DNA of 64,000 nt from Acidaminococcus fermentans DSM 20731 (GTDB lineage Bacteria; Bacillota; Negativicutes; Acidaminococcales; Acidaminococcaceae), in contig NC_013740.1 of assembly GCF_000025305.1 (NCBI RefSeq), positions 434,001 to 498,000 of the forward strand, in the 5' to 3' direction. The notes beneath the pieces were generated by a model. That model did not search any database and was not told the DNA's origin. It saw nothing but the letters and a program-made list of their open reading frames with translations. The position numbers were made by a program, and so were the translations under genes. Below, in pieces: positions 39,143 through 49,056 of this stretch. Position 1 is the first letter of the stretch, and the number at the start of each line of letters is the position of its first letter.

Positions 39143-40414
39143 ATGGAGCGACCGAGAGGCTGGGGCCTCCCAGCATCCTGGAACCTGAACCAGATTACTT
39201 TCGGGGTCCTTTGCGTACTGTTTTTCGTGCTGCCCCTGCACCAGCTGGGAGCAGGGATCATCTTCGGCATCTGCTTTGCGCTGAACCTGGTGAACATCTG
39301 GAAGACCGGACAGTTCTGGCCGGCCATCCAGATTCCCCGGACCATCAGCCGGCCCCTGTGGGCCCTGTTCCTCCTGAGCGGGGTCAGCACCCTGTGGTCG
39401 GCCAACCCGGCTGCCTGTGCCCTGAACTGGCTGTGGGTGGTGGGCCAGGAGGCGGGGATCTTCTATCTGGTGCTCCGGTATGCCAGCACCGGACGGCGGA
39501 CCCTGTTCCTGATCAAGATCTTCATGATCTCCGCCGGACTGGTGGCGGCCTACGGCATCTGGCAGTACTTTTTCAGCAGCAGTCTCCAGAACCTGGAATG
39601 GATCGACCACCAGGCCTTCAAGCATCTGTCCCGGCGGGCTTTTTCCACCCTGGTGAACCCCAATATCCTGGGAACCTTCCTGGTGACCACGGTGGCCTAC
39701 TGCGAAGGACTCTTTGCGCCCCTGAAAGGGGGGAGGACCCGGTGGGCCCTGGTGGGGATTTTTCTCCTGGCCACGGCCTGCCTGATCCTGACTTTTTCCC
39801 GGGGCAACTGGGTGGCTTATTTCTGGGTGCTGTTCATTTTTGCCGGGGCCTTTTACCACAAGGCCTTTCTGCCCTTTATCGGGGGCGGGCTGGGGGTGCT
39901 GTATCTGTTCTGGAACCAGCTGGCGGAACGGCTCATGTCCATTTTTTCCGTCCATGACACCTCGGCGGAACTGCGGTTCTTTTATTTGGAAAGTTCCCTG
40001 GACATGATCCGGGACCATCCCTTCGGGGTGGGCTGGTACGGGTACGGCTATGCTTTCCCGGACTACAATTTCTTCATCGATGAAGAAGTGTTCATGTATC
40101 ACAGCCACAACCTGCTGCTGAATGTGACGGCGGAACTGGGGATCCCCGGGCTGCTGCTGTTCCTGTATGTGATGGTCCGGCTGTTCCTGCTGGCCCGGGA
40201 AATCCGGCACCGGCAGCGGACCCGGCCCTGGCTGCGGGGGGTGGCCTGCGGGTACATGGCGTCCCTGGTGGGAATCTTCATCAGTGGACTGACGGACCAC
40301 ACCCTGTTCAACAGCCAGCTGGGCATGCTGTTCTGGGCAGGGAATGCCATCCTGCTCATAGCGGACCGGCTGAGCAGCGGAAGAAGCGGCGCAGCCTCTT
40401 CCCGTTGCCTGTGA
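39143..40414 (+). CDS. O-antigen ligase/polymerase family (Wzy_C) membrane protein
   Basis: This 423-residue inner-membrane protein has about ten to twelve hydrophobic segments. NPNILGTFL, LTFSRGNWVAYF and a large loop after residue 270 ending with MYHSHNLLLNVTAELG match the Wzy_C (WaaL-like) family. It would join or polymerise glycans on lipid carriers at the outer face of the inner membrane. No other polysaccharide genes are nearby, so the acceptor is unknown. It starts 4 bp after folC. Confidence 0.85.
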   Translation: MERPRGWGLPASWNLNQITFGVLCVLFFVLPLHQLGAGIIFGICFALNLVNIWKTGQFWPAIQIPRTISRPLWALFLLSGVSTLWSANPAACALNWLWVVGQEAGIFYLVLRYASTGRRTLFLIKIFMISAGLVAAYGIWQYFFSSSLQNLEWIDHQAFKHLSRRAFSTLVNPNILGTFLVTTVAYCEGLFAPLKGGRTRWALVGIFLLATACLILTFSRGNWVAYFWVLFIFAGAFYHKAFLPFIGGGLGVLYLFWNQLAERLMSIFSVHDTSAELRFFYLESSLDMIRDHPFGVGWYGYGYAFPDYNFFIDEEVFMYHSHNLLLNVTAELGIPGLLLFLYVMVRLFLLAREIRHRQRTRPWLRGVACGYMASLVGIFISGLTDHTLFNSQLGMLFWAGNAILLIADRLSSGRSGAASSRCL

Positions 40415-40421
40415 CTTTCAA

Positions 40422-40459
40422 AAAGGGAGCTGTTGCTTTTGCAGCAGCCCCCTTTTTTT
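40422..40459 (+). terminator. terminator after the ligase gene
   Basis: AAAAAGGGAGCTGTTGC pairs with GCAGCAGCCCCCTTTTT around a TTTT loop. A likely glg promoter (TGG-TAAAAT, 40468-40476) follows. Confidence 0.85.
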
Positions 40460-40579
40460 CGTAAATATGGTAAAATAAACAGAAGAACAGTCATGGTGCA
40501 GCTGTCGAGAGTCCTGTCCGTTAAACCATCTGGAACAATGTACTGACAATGGACGCGGCACCCATAGAAACAGGAGGCG

Positions 40580-41812
40580 ATGACCTTGAGAAAAATAGAA
40601 TGTCTTGCCATGATCCTGGCCGGCGGCAAAGGAAGCCGGCTGGGGGTCCTGACGAAAAATGTGGCCAAACCGGCGGTGCTTTTCGGCGCCAAATACCGGA
40701 TCATCGACTTTACCCTCAGCAACTGCCGGAATTCCGGCATCGGCACCGTGGGGATCCTGACCCAGTACCAGCCCCTGGAACTGAACTGGTACATCGGCAA
40801 CGGCAGCAGCTGGGATCTGGACAGCGGGGACAACGGGGGCACCTTTGTGCTGCCGCCCTACATGAACGACAAGGATTCCTCCAACTGGTACCAGGGCACG
40901 GCGGATGCCATTTACCAGAACCTGAATTTCCTGGACATGATCGATCCGGAGTATGTGCTGATCCTGTCCGGGGACCATATCTATTCCATGGATTACAGCA
41001 CCATGCTGGCCTTCCACAAGAAACATCAGGCAAAGGTCACCGTCAGCACCTTCCGGGTGCCCCTTTCCGAAGCCTCCCGGTTCGGCATCATGAACGCCAA
41101 TGAGGACATGAGCATCCGGGAATTCGAGGAAAAGCCCGCCCATCCCAAAAGCACCCTGGCTTCCATGGGCATCTACATCTTCAACAAGGATGTGCTGAAG
41201 AAATACCTGATGGAAGACGCGGCCCGGGAAGATTCCGACCACGATTTCGGCAAGAACATCATCCCCCGGCTCCTGGAAGACCAGGTGCCCACCTACGCCT
41301 ATCCCTTCGAAGGGTACTGGAAGGACGTGGGAACCTTTGAAAGCCTGTGGCAGGCCAATATGGACCTTTTGTCCGACAATCCGCCCATCAGCCTGAACGA
41401 TCCCCACTGGCGGATCTATTCCGGGAACCAGTCCCTGCCCGCCCACTATGTGGGGCCCAATGCTTCGGTGATCAGCTCGCTCACCGGGGAAGGGGCCGTG
41501 ATCCTGGGGAATGTGTTCCATTCGGTGATCTTCTACAATGTAACGGTGGAAGAAGGGGCCACGGTGACGGATTCGGTGCTGATGCCCGGCACGGTGGTGG
41601 AAAAAGGCGCCGTGGTGGACCATGCCATCCTGGGAGAACGCTGCCGGGTACGGGCCGGCTGTGTGGTCCGGGGAGCGGCAGGCAGCATCCAGGTGTACGG
41701 CAATGACGATGTGGTGCCGGGAACGGATGTGCTGGAATCCTCGGCCCAGCCGGTTACCGGCGCTGTCGGAGAAATGAAATCCAAGGAAAAAGGAGCGGTG
41801 GTCAATGGATAA
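40580..41812 (+). CDS. glgC: glucose-1-phosphate adenylyltransferase GlgC
   Basis: This 410-residue nucleotidyltransferase makes ADP-glucose. The catalytic loop is [18 protein letters not shown], followed by [32 protein letters not shown] and a C-terminal left-handed beta-helix. The ATG at 40580 is only 2 nt from AGGAGG. A TTG at 40586 has an 8-nt spacing and would give MRKIECLAM, closer to Bacillus GlgC, so the true start may be 40586. It overlaps glgD by 8 bp. Confidence 0.96.
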   Translation: MTLRKIECLAMILAGGKGSRLGVLTKNVAKPAVLFGAKYRIIDFTLSNCRNSGIGTVGILTQYQPLELNWYIGNGSSWDLDSGDNGGTFVLPPYMNDKDSSNWYQGTADAIYQNLNFLDMIDPEYVLILSGDHIYSMDYSTMLAFHKKHQAKVTVSTFRVPLSEASRFGIMNANEDMSIREFEEKPAHPKSTLASMGIYIFNKDVLKKYLMEDAAREDSDHDFGKNIIPRLLEDQVPTYAYPFEGYWKDVGTFESLWQANMDLLSDNPPISLNDPHWRIYSGNQSLPAHYVGPNASVISSLTGEGAVILGNVFHSVIFYNVTVEEGATVTDSVLMPGTVVEKGAVVDHAILGERCRVRAGCVVRGAAGSIQVYGNDDVVPGTDVLESSAQPVTGAVGEMKSKEKGAVVNG

Positions 41813-42917
41813 CAACATCATCGGCCTGATCAATCTGCAGGGGCCCAATTACATGGAAGAACTGAGCCGGAAGCGTCCCATGGCTTCCGAACCCTTTGCC
41901 GGCAAATACCGGCTCATCGATTTCGCCCTGTCTACCATGGTCAACGCCGGGGTGGACACGGTGGGGCTGCTGCTGCCTTTCCACAGCCGTTCCGTCCTGG
42001 ATCATGTCCGGTCCGGGAAGGACTGGAGCCTGGCCCGGAAACAGCACGGTCTGTTCTATCTGCCGGTGGATGAAGCCCGGGAAGTGACCAATCCCCAGGT
42101 GGGGGACATCCGCACCTATTACAAGAACCTGCGGTTCGTGGAACGGGAACAGAACCACTACCTGCTGCTGAGCCGCTGCGATGTGGTCCACAACATCGAC
42201 TACAAGGAGATGCTCCACTATCACCGGAACCGGAATGCGGATGTGACCCTGGCCTACAAGACCCTGGAAAAGGATTATGAAGGGGAAGGGTATGCGGTAT
42301 CCGTCAACGAGGCCGGCCATGTGACCCGTCTGGTAAAGACCAGCAAACTGAAAAAAGGAGACAGGATCCTTTTGGGCAGCGTGCTCATGGACGGGAACCT
42401 GTTCGTGGCCATGGTCCGCCGGGCCTTTGCCCAGGATCCCAACCAGTACCTGATCGATGTGCTGGCCCGGAACGTGTCCCGTCCCGGGATCTACGGCTAT
42501 GAATACCGGGGCTATGCCAAACGGATCCACTCTCTCAAAAGCTATTACGAAGCCAATATGGACATGCTGCAGCTGGAAAACTGGAAGGCCATCTACCGGC
42601 CGGACCGGAAGATCTACACCAAGGTGAAGGACGAGGCACCGGCCAAGTACATGGCGGATGCCAAGGTGACCAATTCCCTGGTGGGGGATGGCTGCATCAT
42701 CGAAGGCACCGTGGAAAATTCCATCCTGTTCCGCCGGGTGCGGGTGGGACGGAACGCGGTGGTGAAGAATTCCATCATCATGCAGAATACGGAAATCGGG
42801 GAAGAAGCACGGGTGGACCGGGTGATCTGTGACAAGAACCAGGAAATCCAGCCGGAAGCCTATCTGAACGGCAAACCGGAGGCACCTCTGTGTGTAACCC
42901 AGTACGATATCCTCTGA
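41805..42917 (+). CDS. glgD: glucose-1-phosphate adenylyltransferase regulatory subunit GlgD
   Basis: This 370-residue GlgC paralogue has [21 protein letters not shown] and [10 protein letters not shown] but lacks the GGKGSRL catalytic loop, as is usual for GlgD. It forms a mixed enzyme with GlgC in Firmicutes and raises its activity. It overlaps glgC. Confidence 0.95.
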   Translation: MDNNIIGLINLQGPNYMEELSRKRPMASEPFAGKYRLIDFALSTMVNAGVDTVGLLLPFHSRSVLDHVRSGKDWSLARKQHGLFYLPVDEAREVTNPQVGDIRTYYKNLRFVEREQNHYLLLSRCDVVHNIDYKEMLHYHRNRNADVTLAYKTLEKDYEGEGYAVSVNEAGHVTRLVKTSKLKKGDRILLGSVLMDGNLFVAMVRRAFAQDPNQYLIDVLARNVSRPGIYGYEYRGYAKRIHSLKSYYEANMDMLQLENWKAIYRPDRKIYTKVKDEAPAKYMADAKVTNSLVGDGCIIEGTVENSILFRRVRVGRNAVVKNSIIMQNTEIGEEARVDRVICDKNQEIQPEAYLNGKPEAPLCVTQYDIL

Positions 42918-42950
42918 CCCTGGGGGCAGAGGAACAGGAAGGCAGGGGTC

Positions 42951-45368
42951 ATTACGAAAAACTGGAAAAGTCCGAAACAATTTGTCTGTCTCTTCACCCA
43001 GAAGGCCAAGATCCTTTTCAATGAGGAACCGGCAGCGCTGACACCGAAAAAAGTGTACCTGGTGCTGGCCAACCTGGTGAAGGACCTGATTTACGATGAC
43101 TGGCTGGCTACGGAACAGCGGTATGACGCCCGGCAGACCAAACAGGTGTATTATTTCAGCATCGAATTCCTGCTGGGCCGGCTGCTGGATGCCAACCTGA
43201 TGAACTGCGGCATGGAGAACATGGCCCGGGAGGGCCTGAAGGAACTGGGATTCGACCTGGATGCCATCATGCCCCTGGAGGCGGATCCGGGGCTGGGCAA
43301 CGGGGGCCTGGGCCGTCTGGCGGCCTGTTTCATCGATTCCCTGGCGGCTCTCCAGCTGCCGGGCCACGGGTGCAGCATCCGGTACCAGTACGGTCTCTTC
43401 GAACAGCATATTGTGGACGGCCAGCAGGTGGAACTGCCGGATACCTGGCTCCAGGACGGATTCCCCTGGGAAACCAAAAGGTCGGACAAGGCGGTCCATG
43501 TCCGGTACGGGGGCTCCGCCTACATGCGGCCGGACGGCAAGGGGGGACTGGAATGTGTCCATGAAGGGTACAGCTCGGTGCTGGCCATCCCCTACGATGT
43601 GCCGGTGCCCGGGTATCGGAACCATACGGTGAACACCCTGCGGCTGTGGCAGGCGGAATACACCCCGGACGGGCTGTTCGGCCAGGGCCAGGGGGGCGAT
43701 TTCCGGAAAGTGCTCCAGTACCGGGACACCACCCAGCAGATTTCCCGGTTCCTGTATCCGGATGATTCCACGGAAGAGGGCCGGAAGCTGCGGCTGATGC
43801 AGGAGTATTTCTTCGTGTCCGCCGGACTCCAGAGCATCGTCCGTCATTACCGGGGCCAGCACCGGGATCTCCGGGAGTTCGACCGGTATGTGGCCCTCCA
43901 CATCAATGACACCCATCCGGCCCTTCTGATCCCGGAACTGATGCGGATCCTGATGGACGAGGAAGGGATGGGCTGGGAGGAAGCCTGGCGGATCACCGTA
44001 GCCAGCACCTCCTACACCAACCACACCATTATGCCGGAAGCCCTGGAACGGTGGTCCATTCCCCTGTTCCAGAGCCTGCTGCCCCGGGTGTATCTGATCG
44101 TGGAGGAACTGAACCGGCGCTGGCTGGCGGCCTATCGGAGAAAATTCCCGGGACGGGAGGACAAGGCGGAACAGGTGGCCATCCTCTGGGGCGGCCAGGT
44201 GCGCATGGCCAACCTGGCGGTGGTGGGGAGCCACAGTGTCAACGGGGTGGCGGAACTCCACACGAAGATCCTGGAAGAGAGCACCCTCCATCCCTTCTAC
44301 GAAGTGTATCCGGAACGGTTCAACAACAAGACCAACGGGGTGACCCACCGGCGCTGGCTGCTGGAATCCAATCCGCCCCTGGCGGCGCTGATTTCGGACA
44401 CCATCGGTACGGACTGGATCCGGCATCCGAAGAAACTGAAGGAACTGCTGCCCTACCGGGACGACCCGTCTTTCCAGGAGAAACTGGCCCAGGTGAAACA
44501 GGACCGGAAGGATGCCCTGGTCCGGTGGATCCAGGAAACCAGGGGAGTGGCGGTGGATCCCCATTCCCTGTTCGATATCCAGATCAAACGGTTCCATATG
44601 TACAAGCGGCAGCTGCTGAACATCCTCCATGTGTATTCCCTGTATCTGCGGCTGCTGGATGATCCGGATGCGGTGCCCCTGCCCCAGACCTTCCTGTTCG
44701 GAGGCAAGGCGGCGGCGTCCTACGGGGAAGCCAAGGTGGTGATCAAGCTGATCCATACCGTGGCCCGGCTCATCGACCAGGAACCCCGGGTCCGGGAGAA
44801 GCTGAAGGTGCTGTTCCTGGAAAACTACAACGTGTCCCTGGGCCAGCGGCTGTTCCCGGCGGCGGATGTGAGCGAGCAGATCTCCACGGCCAGCAAGGAG
44901 GCCTCCGGCACCGGCAACATGAAGTTCATGATGAACGGGGCCATTACCCTGGGCACCCTGGACGGGGCCAATGTGGAGATCCACCGGCTGGTGGGGGACG
45001 AAAACTGCGTGATCTTCGGCCTCCGGGCGGAAGAAGTCCAGAAGTACTACCGGGAAGGGGGGTATTCTTCCTGGGATCTGTACCGGCAGGATGAGGAAAT
45101 CCGCCGGGTGCTGGACGTGTTCCAGAAGAATCCCCTGTTCAGCCAGCTGTATGAAGACCTGCTCCGGCGGAATGATGAATATTTCGTCCTGAAGGATTTC
45201 GCCGCCTACCGGGAAGCCCATCAGGAGATCCTCCGCCGGTATCAGGACCGGCCGGGCTGGCTCCGGGCGTCGGCGGTGAACATCGCCCAGTCCGGCCATT
45301 TTTCCAGCGACCGGACCGTGTCCCAGTACGCCCGGGATATCTGGAAGGTCAAGCCCATACGGGTGTAA
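42951..45368 (+). CDS. glgP: glycogen/starch phosphorylase with probable ATT start
   Basis: The protein of about 805 residues releases glucose-1-phosphate from glycogen. Conserved blocks are FSIEFLLGR, EADPGLGNGGLGRLAACF, NDTHPAL, NNKTNGVTHRRWL and the PLP site KEASGTGNMKFMMNGA. Reading from the first standard start, GTG at 43053, would remove 34 residues that look like the normal N terminus (KNWKSPKQFVCLFTQKAKIL). In frame upstream of it there is no ATG, GTG, TTG or CTG as far as the glgD stop, only ATT at 42951, with GGAAGGCAGGGG before it. Starting there gives the usual family length. It follows glgD by 33 bp. Confidence 0.9.
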   Translation: MTKNWKSPKQFVCLFTQKAKILFNEEPAALTPKKVYLVLANLVKDLIYDDWLATEQRYDARQTKQVYYFSIEFLLGRLLDANLMNCGMENMAREGLKELGFDLDAIMPLEADPGLGNGGLGRLAACFIDSLAALQLPGHGCSIRYQYGLFEQHIVDGQQVELPDTWLQDGFPWETKRSDKAVHVRYGGSAYMRPDGKGGLECVHEGYSSVLAIPYDVPVPGYRNHTVNTLRLWQAEYTPDGLFGQGQGGDFRKVLQYRDTTQQISRFLYPDDSTEEGRKLRLMQEYFFVSAGLQSIVRHYRGQHRDLREFDRYVALHINDTHPALLIPELMRILMDEEGMGWEEAWRITVASTSYTNHTIMPEALERWSIPLFQSLLPRVYLIVEELNRRWLAAYRRKFPGREDKAEQVAILWGGQVRMANLAVVGSHSVNGVAELHTKILEESTLHPFYEVYPERFNNKTNGVTHRRWLLESNPPLAALISDTIGTDWIRHPKKLKELLPYRDDPSFQEKLAQVKQDRKDALVRWIQETRGVAVDPHSLFDIQIKRFHMYKRQLLNILHVYSLYLRLLDDPDAVPLPQTFLFGGKAAASYGEAKVVIKLIHTVARLIDQEPRVREKLKVLFLENYNVSLGQRLFPAADVSEQISTASKEASGTGNMKFMMNGAITLGTLDGANVEIHRLVGDENCVIFGLRAEEVQKYYREGGYSSWDLYRQDEEIRRVLDVFQKNPLFSQLYEDLLRRNDEYFVLKDFAAYREAHQEILRRYQDRPGWLRASAVNIAQSGHFSSDRTVSQYARDIWKVKPIRV

Positions 45369-45372
45369 TCTG

Positions 45373-45390
45373 CCCCGGTCCCCACCGGGG
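45373..45390 (+). other. intergenic hairpin between glgP and glgB
   Basis: CCCCGGT pairs with ACCGGGG with a short C-rich loop. It lacks a T run, so it may stabilise a processed end or give partial termination. Confidence 0.4.
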
Positions 45391-45416
45391 CCGGAATCAT
45401 TTTGAAAGGAGTCCTT

Positions 45417-47408
45417 ATGCGTCTCAGTGCCATTGATTCTTACAGTATGTACCTGTTCCACAACGGGACCAACGGAAGCAGCTGCCGGCTGCTGGGGGCT
45501 CATCGGACGGTATGGCGCCGGAAGCCCTGTGTCCGGTTTTCCGTCTGGGCGCCCCATGCCCAAAAAGTCAGCGTGGTGGGGGATTTCAATGACTGGAATC
45601 CGGAAACCCACCCCATGGAACGGGCGGAGGACGGAGAGATCTGGAAACGCTACATCCCGGATCTGCCGGAAGGGACTCTTTACAAATATGCCATTGTCAC
45701 CCCCTCGGGAGAAACCATCCTGAAGGCGGATCCCTACGGGTTCCGGGCCCAGCTGCGGCCGGATACGGCGTCGGTGGTGGCGTCCCTGAACTACCGGTGG
45801 CGGGACGGGGCCTGGCGGAAGAAACAGGCAGCGGGGGATTCCTACAGCCGTCCCATGAATATCTATGAAGTCCACGCAGGCAGCTGGCGGCAGCACCCGG
45901 ACGGCAGTTTCTACAGCTACCGGGAGCTGGCGGAGGAACTGGTCCCCTATGTGAAGGACATGAACTACACCCATGTGGAGCTGATGCCCCTGTGCGAATA
46001 TCCCTTTGACGGATCCTGGGGGTATCAGGCCACCGGGTATTTTGCACCCACCAGCCGGTACGGGGAGCCGGAAGACCTGATGTATCTGGTGGACCAGTGC
46101 CACCGGAACGGCATCGGGGTGATCCTGGACTGGGTGCCCGGCCATTTCTGCCGGGACGCCCACGGCCTGCGCCATTTCGACGGGGAACCCCTGTATGAAT
46201 CCGGGAACCCCCTGCTGGCGGAAAATAAGGACTGGGACACCATGAACTTTGATTACGGCCGTCCGGAAGTCCGGAGTTTCCTGATTTCCAGCGCCCTGTT
46301 CTGGCTGGAGGAATACCATTTCGACGGGCTGCGGATCGATGCGGTAGCCAGCATGCTCTACCTGGACTATGGGAAAAAAGAGGGAGAATGGCAGGCCAAC
46401 AAGTACGGAGGACGGGAGAACCTGGAAGCCGTGGAATTCCTCCGGCAGCTGAACACGGCGGTGTTCCGGGAAATGCCCCAGGCCCTGATGGTGGCCGAGG
46501 AAAGCACCACCTGGCCGCTGGTTTCCCGGCCGGTGGACCAGGGGGGCCTGGGCTTCAACTACAAATGGAACATGGGCTGGATGAACGACATGCTCCAGTA
46601 CATGAGCACGGATCCCCTGTTCCGGAAAGGGTGCCAGGACCTGATTACCTTTTCCCTGTATTATGCGTTTTCCGAGAATTTTATCCTGCCCCTGTCCCAT
46701 GACGAAGTGGTCCACGGGAAGAAATCCCTCATCGACCGGATGCCTGGGGATTACTGGCAGAAATTCGCCGGGCTCCGGGCCTTTTACGGGTACTGGATGA
46801 GCCATCCCGGGAAGAAACTGCTCTTTATGGGCGGGGAATTCGGTCAGTTCATCGAATGGCGGTATGCGGAGCAGCTGGACTGGCTGCTGCTGGACTACCC
46901 CATGCACCGGCAGATGCAGGATTACAGCCGGGATCTGAACCGGTACTATCTGGACCATCCGGAATTCTGGCAGGAGGATTTTGACTGGAAGGGGTTCCAG
47001 TGGATCAGCTGCGACGACCGGGACAACAGCGTCATTGCCTTTGTCCGTACCGGGAAAGAGCCGGGGACGGAAACGGTGGTGGTGTGCAATTTCACCCCGG
47101 TGGTCCGGCGGGAATACCGGATCGGGGCTCCTGAGCCGGGAACCTGGCAGGAAGTGTTCAACAGTGATGCAGAAGCCTTCGGGGGCAGCGGAGTCCGGAG
47201 CGGCACCCTCCAGGAAAACGGAAAAGTGGAGATCCGGACGGAAAAGGTTCCCTGCCACGGCCGGGAGCAATCCCTGGTGCTGACACTGCCGCCTCTGGCA
47301 GTGGTGTATTTCCAGCGGAAAAAGGAAACAGCAGAAAAACAGAATACCCCTCTGGGGAAAAAGAAAATGGAAGGTGATTCCCATGAAAGTGTTATTGGCA
47401 GCGTCTGA
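45417..47408 (+). CDS. glgB: 1,4-alpha-glucan branching enzyme GlgB
   Basis: The protein has 663 residues. The N-terminal CBM48 domain (VRFSVWAPHAQKVSVVGDFN) precedes the GH13 barrel with catalytic Asp308 in LRIDAVAS, Glu361 in VAEES and the third Asp in LSHDEVVHG. It cuts alpha-1,4 links and makes alpha-1,6 branches. AAAGGAG lies before the ATG. The end overlaps glgA by 26 bp. Confidence 0.96.
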   Translation: MRLSAIDSYSMYLFHNGTNGSSCRLLGAHRTVWRRKPCVRFSVWAPHAQKVSVVGDFNDWNPETHPMERAEDGEIWKRYIPDLPEGTLYKYAIVTPSGETILKADPYGFRAQLRPDTASVVASLNYRWRDGAWRKKQAAGDSYSRPMNIYEVHAGSWRQHPDGSFYSYRELAEELVPYVKDMNYTHVELMPLCEYPFDGSWGYQATGYFAPTSRYGEPEDLMYLVDQCHRNGIGVILDWVPGHFCRDAHGLRHFDGEPLYESGNPLLAENKDWDTMNFDYGRPEVRSFLISSALFWLEEYHFDGLRIDAVASMLYLDYGKKEGEWQANKYGGRENLEAVEFLRQLNTAVFREMPQALMVAEESTTWPLVSRPVDQGGLGFNYKWNMGWMNDMLQYMSTDPLFRKGCQDLITFSLYYAFSENFILPLSHDEVVHGKKSLIDRMPGDYWQKFAGLRAFYGYWMSHPGKKLLFMGGEFGQFIEWRYAEQLDWLLLDYPMHRQMQDYSRDLNRYYLDHPEFWQEDFDWKGFQWISCDDRDNSVIAFVRTGKEPGTETVVVCNFTPVVRREYRIGAPEPGTWQEVFNSDAEAFGGSGVRSGTLQENGKVEIRTEKVPCHGREQSLVLTLPPLAVVYFQRKKETAEKQNTPLGKKKMEGDSHESVIGSV

Positions 47409-49014
47409 GGCTGTGCCCTTCATCAAAACCGGGGGACTGGCCGATGTAATGGGGGCCCTGCCGGCCAAACTGCGCCGGGAAGGGGTGGAAACGGCCCTGG
47501 TGATCCCCAAGTACAGCCGGGTGGCAGAACGGTTCGGCAGCCAGATGGAAACGGTCTGGGAAGGCACGGTGGACCTGGCCTGGCGCCGGCAGTACGTGGG
47601 GGTGGAGAAAATCGTCCTGGACGGGGTCCCGGTGTTCTTCATCGACAACGAATACTATTTCAAACGGGACGGCCTGTACGGGTTCTATGACGACGGGGAA
47701 CGGTTCGCCTATTTCTGCCGGGCCCTGCTGGCCATGCTGCCCCATATCGGGTTCCGGCCGGATGTGATCCACAGCAACGACTGGCACACCGGGCTGGTGG
47801 GGGTCTACCTGAAGGAGGATTTCCAGAAGGATTCCTTCTACCAGGGGATGAAGAGCCTGTTCACCGTCCACAACATGAAATACCAGGGCATCTTCTCCCC
47901 GGAAGTGGTGGAGGATGTGCTGGGACTCTCCCGGAGCCTGTTTGACAGTGGACGGATCGAGAACAACGGCTGCGTGAACTACCTGAAGGCGGGGATGGAA
48001 TACGCGGACGCGGTGAACACCGTAAGTCCTTCCTATGCGGAGGAAATCCAGTATCCCTATTTCGGGGAAGGGCTGGACGGGTATGTGCGGCTCTGCCGGG
48101 GGAAAATCACCGGCATCCTCAACGGTATGGACGAAAAGGCCTATGATCCGGCGGAGGATCCCCGGATCCCTTATGGGTATACGGACAAGGATGTGTTCAT
48201 CCGGAAACCCCTGGACAAGGAAGCCCTCCAGAAGGAACTGGGGCTGCCGGTGAACCGGCGGATCCCGGTGTTTGCCATGATTTCCCGGCTGGTGGAGGCC
48301 AAGGGACTGGATCTCCTCACCTGCATCATGGATGAAATGCTCCAGGAGGATGTGCAGCTGGTAATCGTGGGCACCGGGGACAAGGCCTATGAACAGGCCC
48401 TGACGGCCCTGGCAGCCCGGTATCCGGACAAGGTGTCCGTGAACATCCTGTTCAGCGAGGATCTGGCCCACCGGGTCTATGCCGGGGCGGATTTCTTCCT
48501 GATGCCCTCCCGGTACGAAGCCTGCGGCCTGAGCCAGATGATTTCCATGAAGTACGGGACCATTCCCGTGGTCCATGCCACCGGCGGCCTGAAGGATTCG
48601 GTGCAGGATTTTCAGAAATTCACCGGGGAGGGCAACGGGCTGTCCTTTGCCCATTTCAATGCCCATGAGCTGCTGTTCACCATCAAGCGGGGGCTCAGCG
48701 ACTATGAGGAAGACACGGTGTGGGAGAAACTGGTGCTGAACGCCATGCACAGCGACAACAGCTGGGACAGATCCGCCCGGGCCTACAAAGCCCTGTATGA
48801 AAAGCTGGCGGGCCGGAGAGAAGAAGCACCGGCACCCCGGCTGACCCTGAAGGAAGCGGATATGCCGCTGCCGGAAAAGCCGGCGGGAGACGGGATCCGG
48901 GCCAAAGCCGCCGGGACCCGGAAAAAGACCGTCCGGAAAACCACTGAAAGAAAGAAACCGGTCCGGAAAGCAACGGTCCGGAAAGCCGTCCGGAAAAAGC
49001 CGGAATTCCGCTGA
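47383..49014 (+). CDS. glgA: glycogen synthase GlgA with basic C-terminal tail
   Basis: This 543-residue GT5 glycogen synthase has the ADP-glucose loop KTGGLADV at residues 15-22, VHNMKYQGIF and PSRYEACGLSQM. The conserved enzyme ends at about residue 480. The last 60-65 residues are an unusual tail rich in Lys and Arg (KKTVRKTTERKKPVRKATVR) preceded by a Pro/Glu linker, which is absent from typical GlgA proteins of about 477 residues. The tail resembles histone-like repeats and could bind polyanions. It overlaps glgB. Confidence 0.95.
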   Translation: MKVLLAASEAVPFIKTGGLADVMGALPAKLRREGVETALVIPKYSRVAERFGSQMETVWEGTVDLAWRRQYVGVEKIVLDGVPVFFIDNEYYFKRDGLYGFYDDGERFAYFCRALLAMLPHIGFRPDVIHSNDWHTGLVGVYLKEDFQKDSFYQGMKSLFTVHNMKYQGIFSPEVVEDVLGLSRSLFDSGRIENNGCVNYLKAGMEYADAVNTVSPSYAEEIQYPYFGEGLDGYVRLCRGKITGILNGMDEKAYDPAEDPRIPYGYTDKDVFIRKPLDKEALQKELGLPVNRRIPVFAMISRLVEAKGLDLLTCIMDEMLQEDVQLVIVGTGDKAYEQALTALAARYPDKVSVNILFSEDLAHRVYAGADFFLMPSRYEACGLSQMISMKYGTIPVVHATGGLKDSVQDFQKFTGEGNGLSFAHFNAHELLFTIKRGLSDYEEDTVWEKLVLNAMHSDNSWDRSARAYKALYEKLAGRREEAPAPRLTLKEADMPLPEKPAGDGIRAKAAGTRKKTVRKTTERKKPVRKATVRKAVRKKPEFR

Positions 49015-49056
49015 GGGATCCCGGCGGCAGGATGGCAGAAAGACAAGGATAGGAAC

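Noticed and set aside
35161-39405. Minus-strand frame of about 1400 codons opposite valS and folC
   Set aside because: valS and folC on the plus strand have full catalytic motifs and a T-box leader. The antisense product has no recognisable domain.
41802-47648. Very long minus-strand open frame (over 1900 codons) opposite the glg genes
   Set aside because: It is the antisense of glgD, glgP and glgB, each with intact motifs. The translation is rich in Pro, His and Gly without domains. Biased codon use keeps the frame open.
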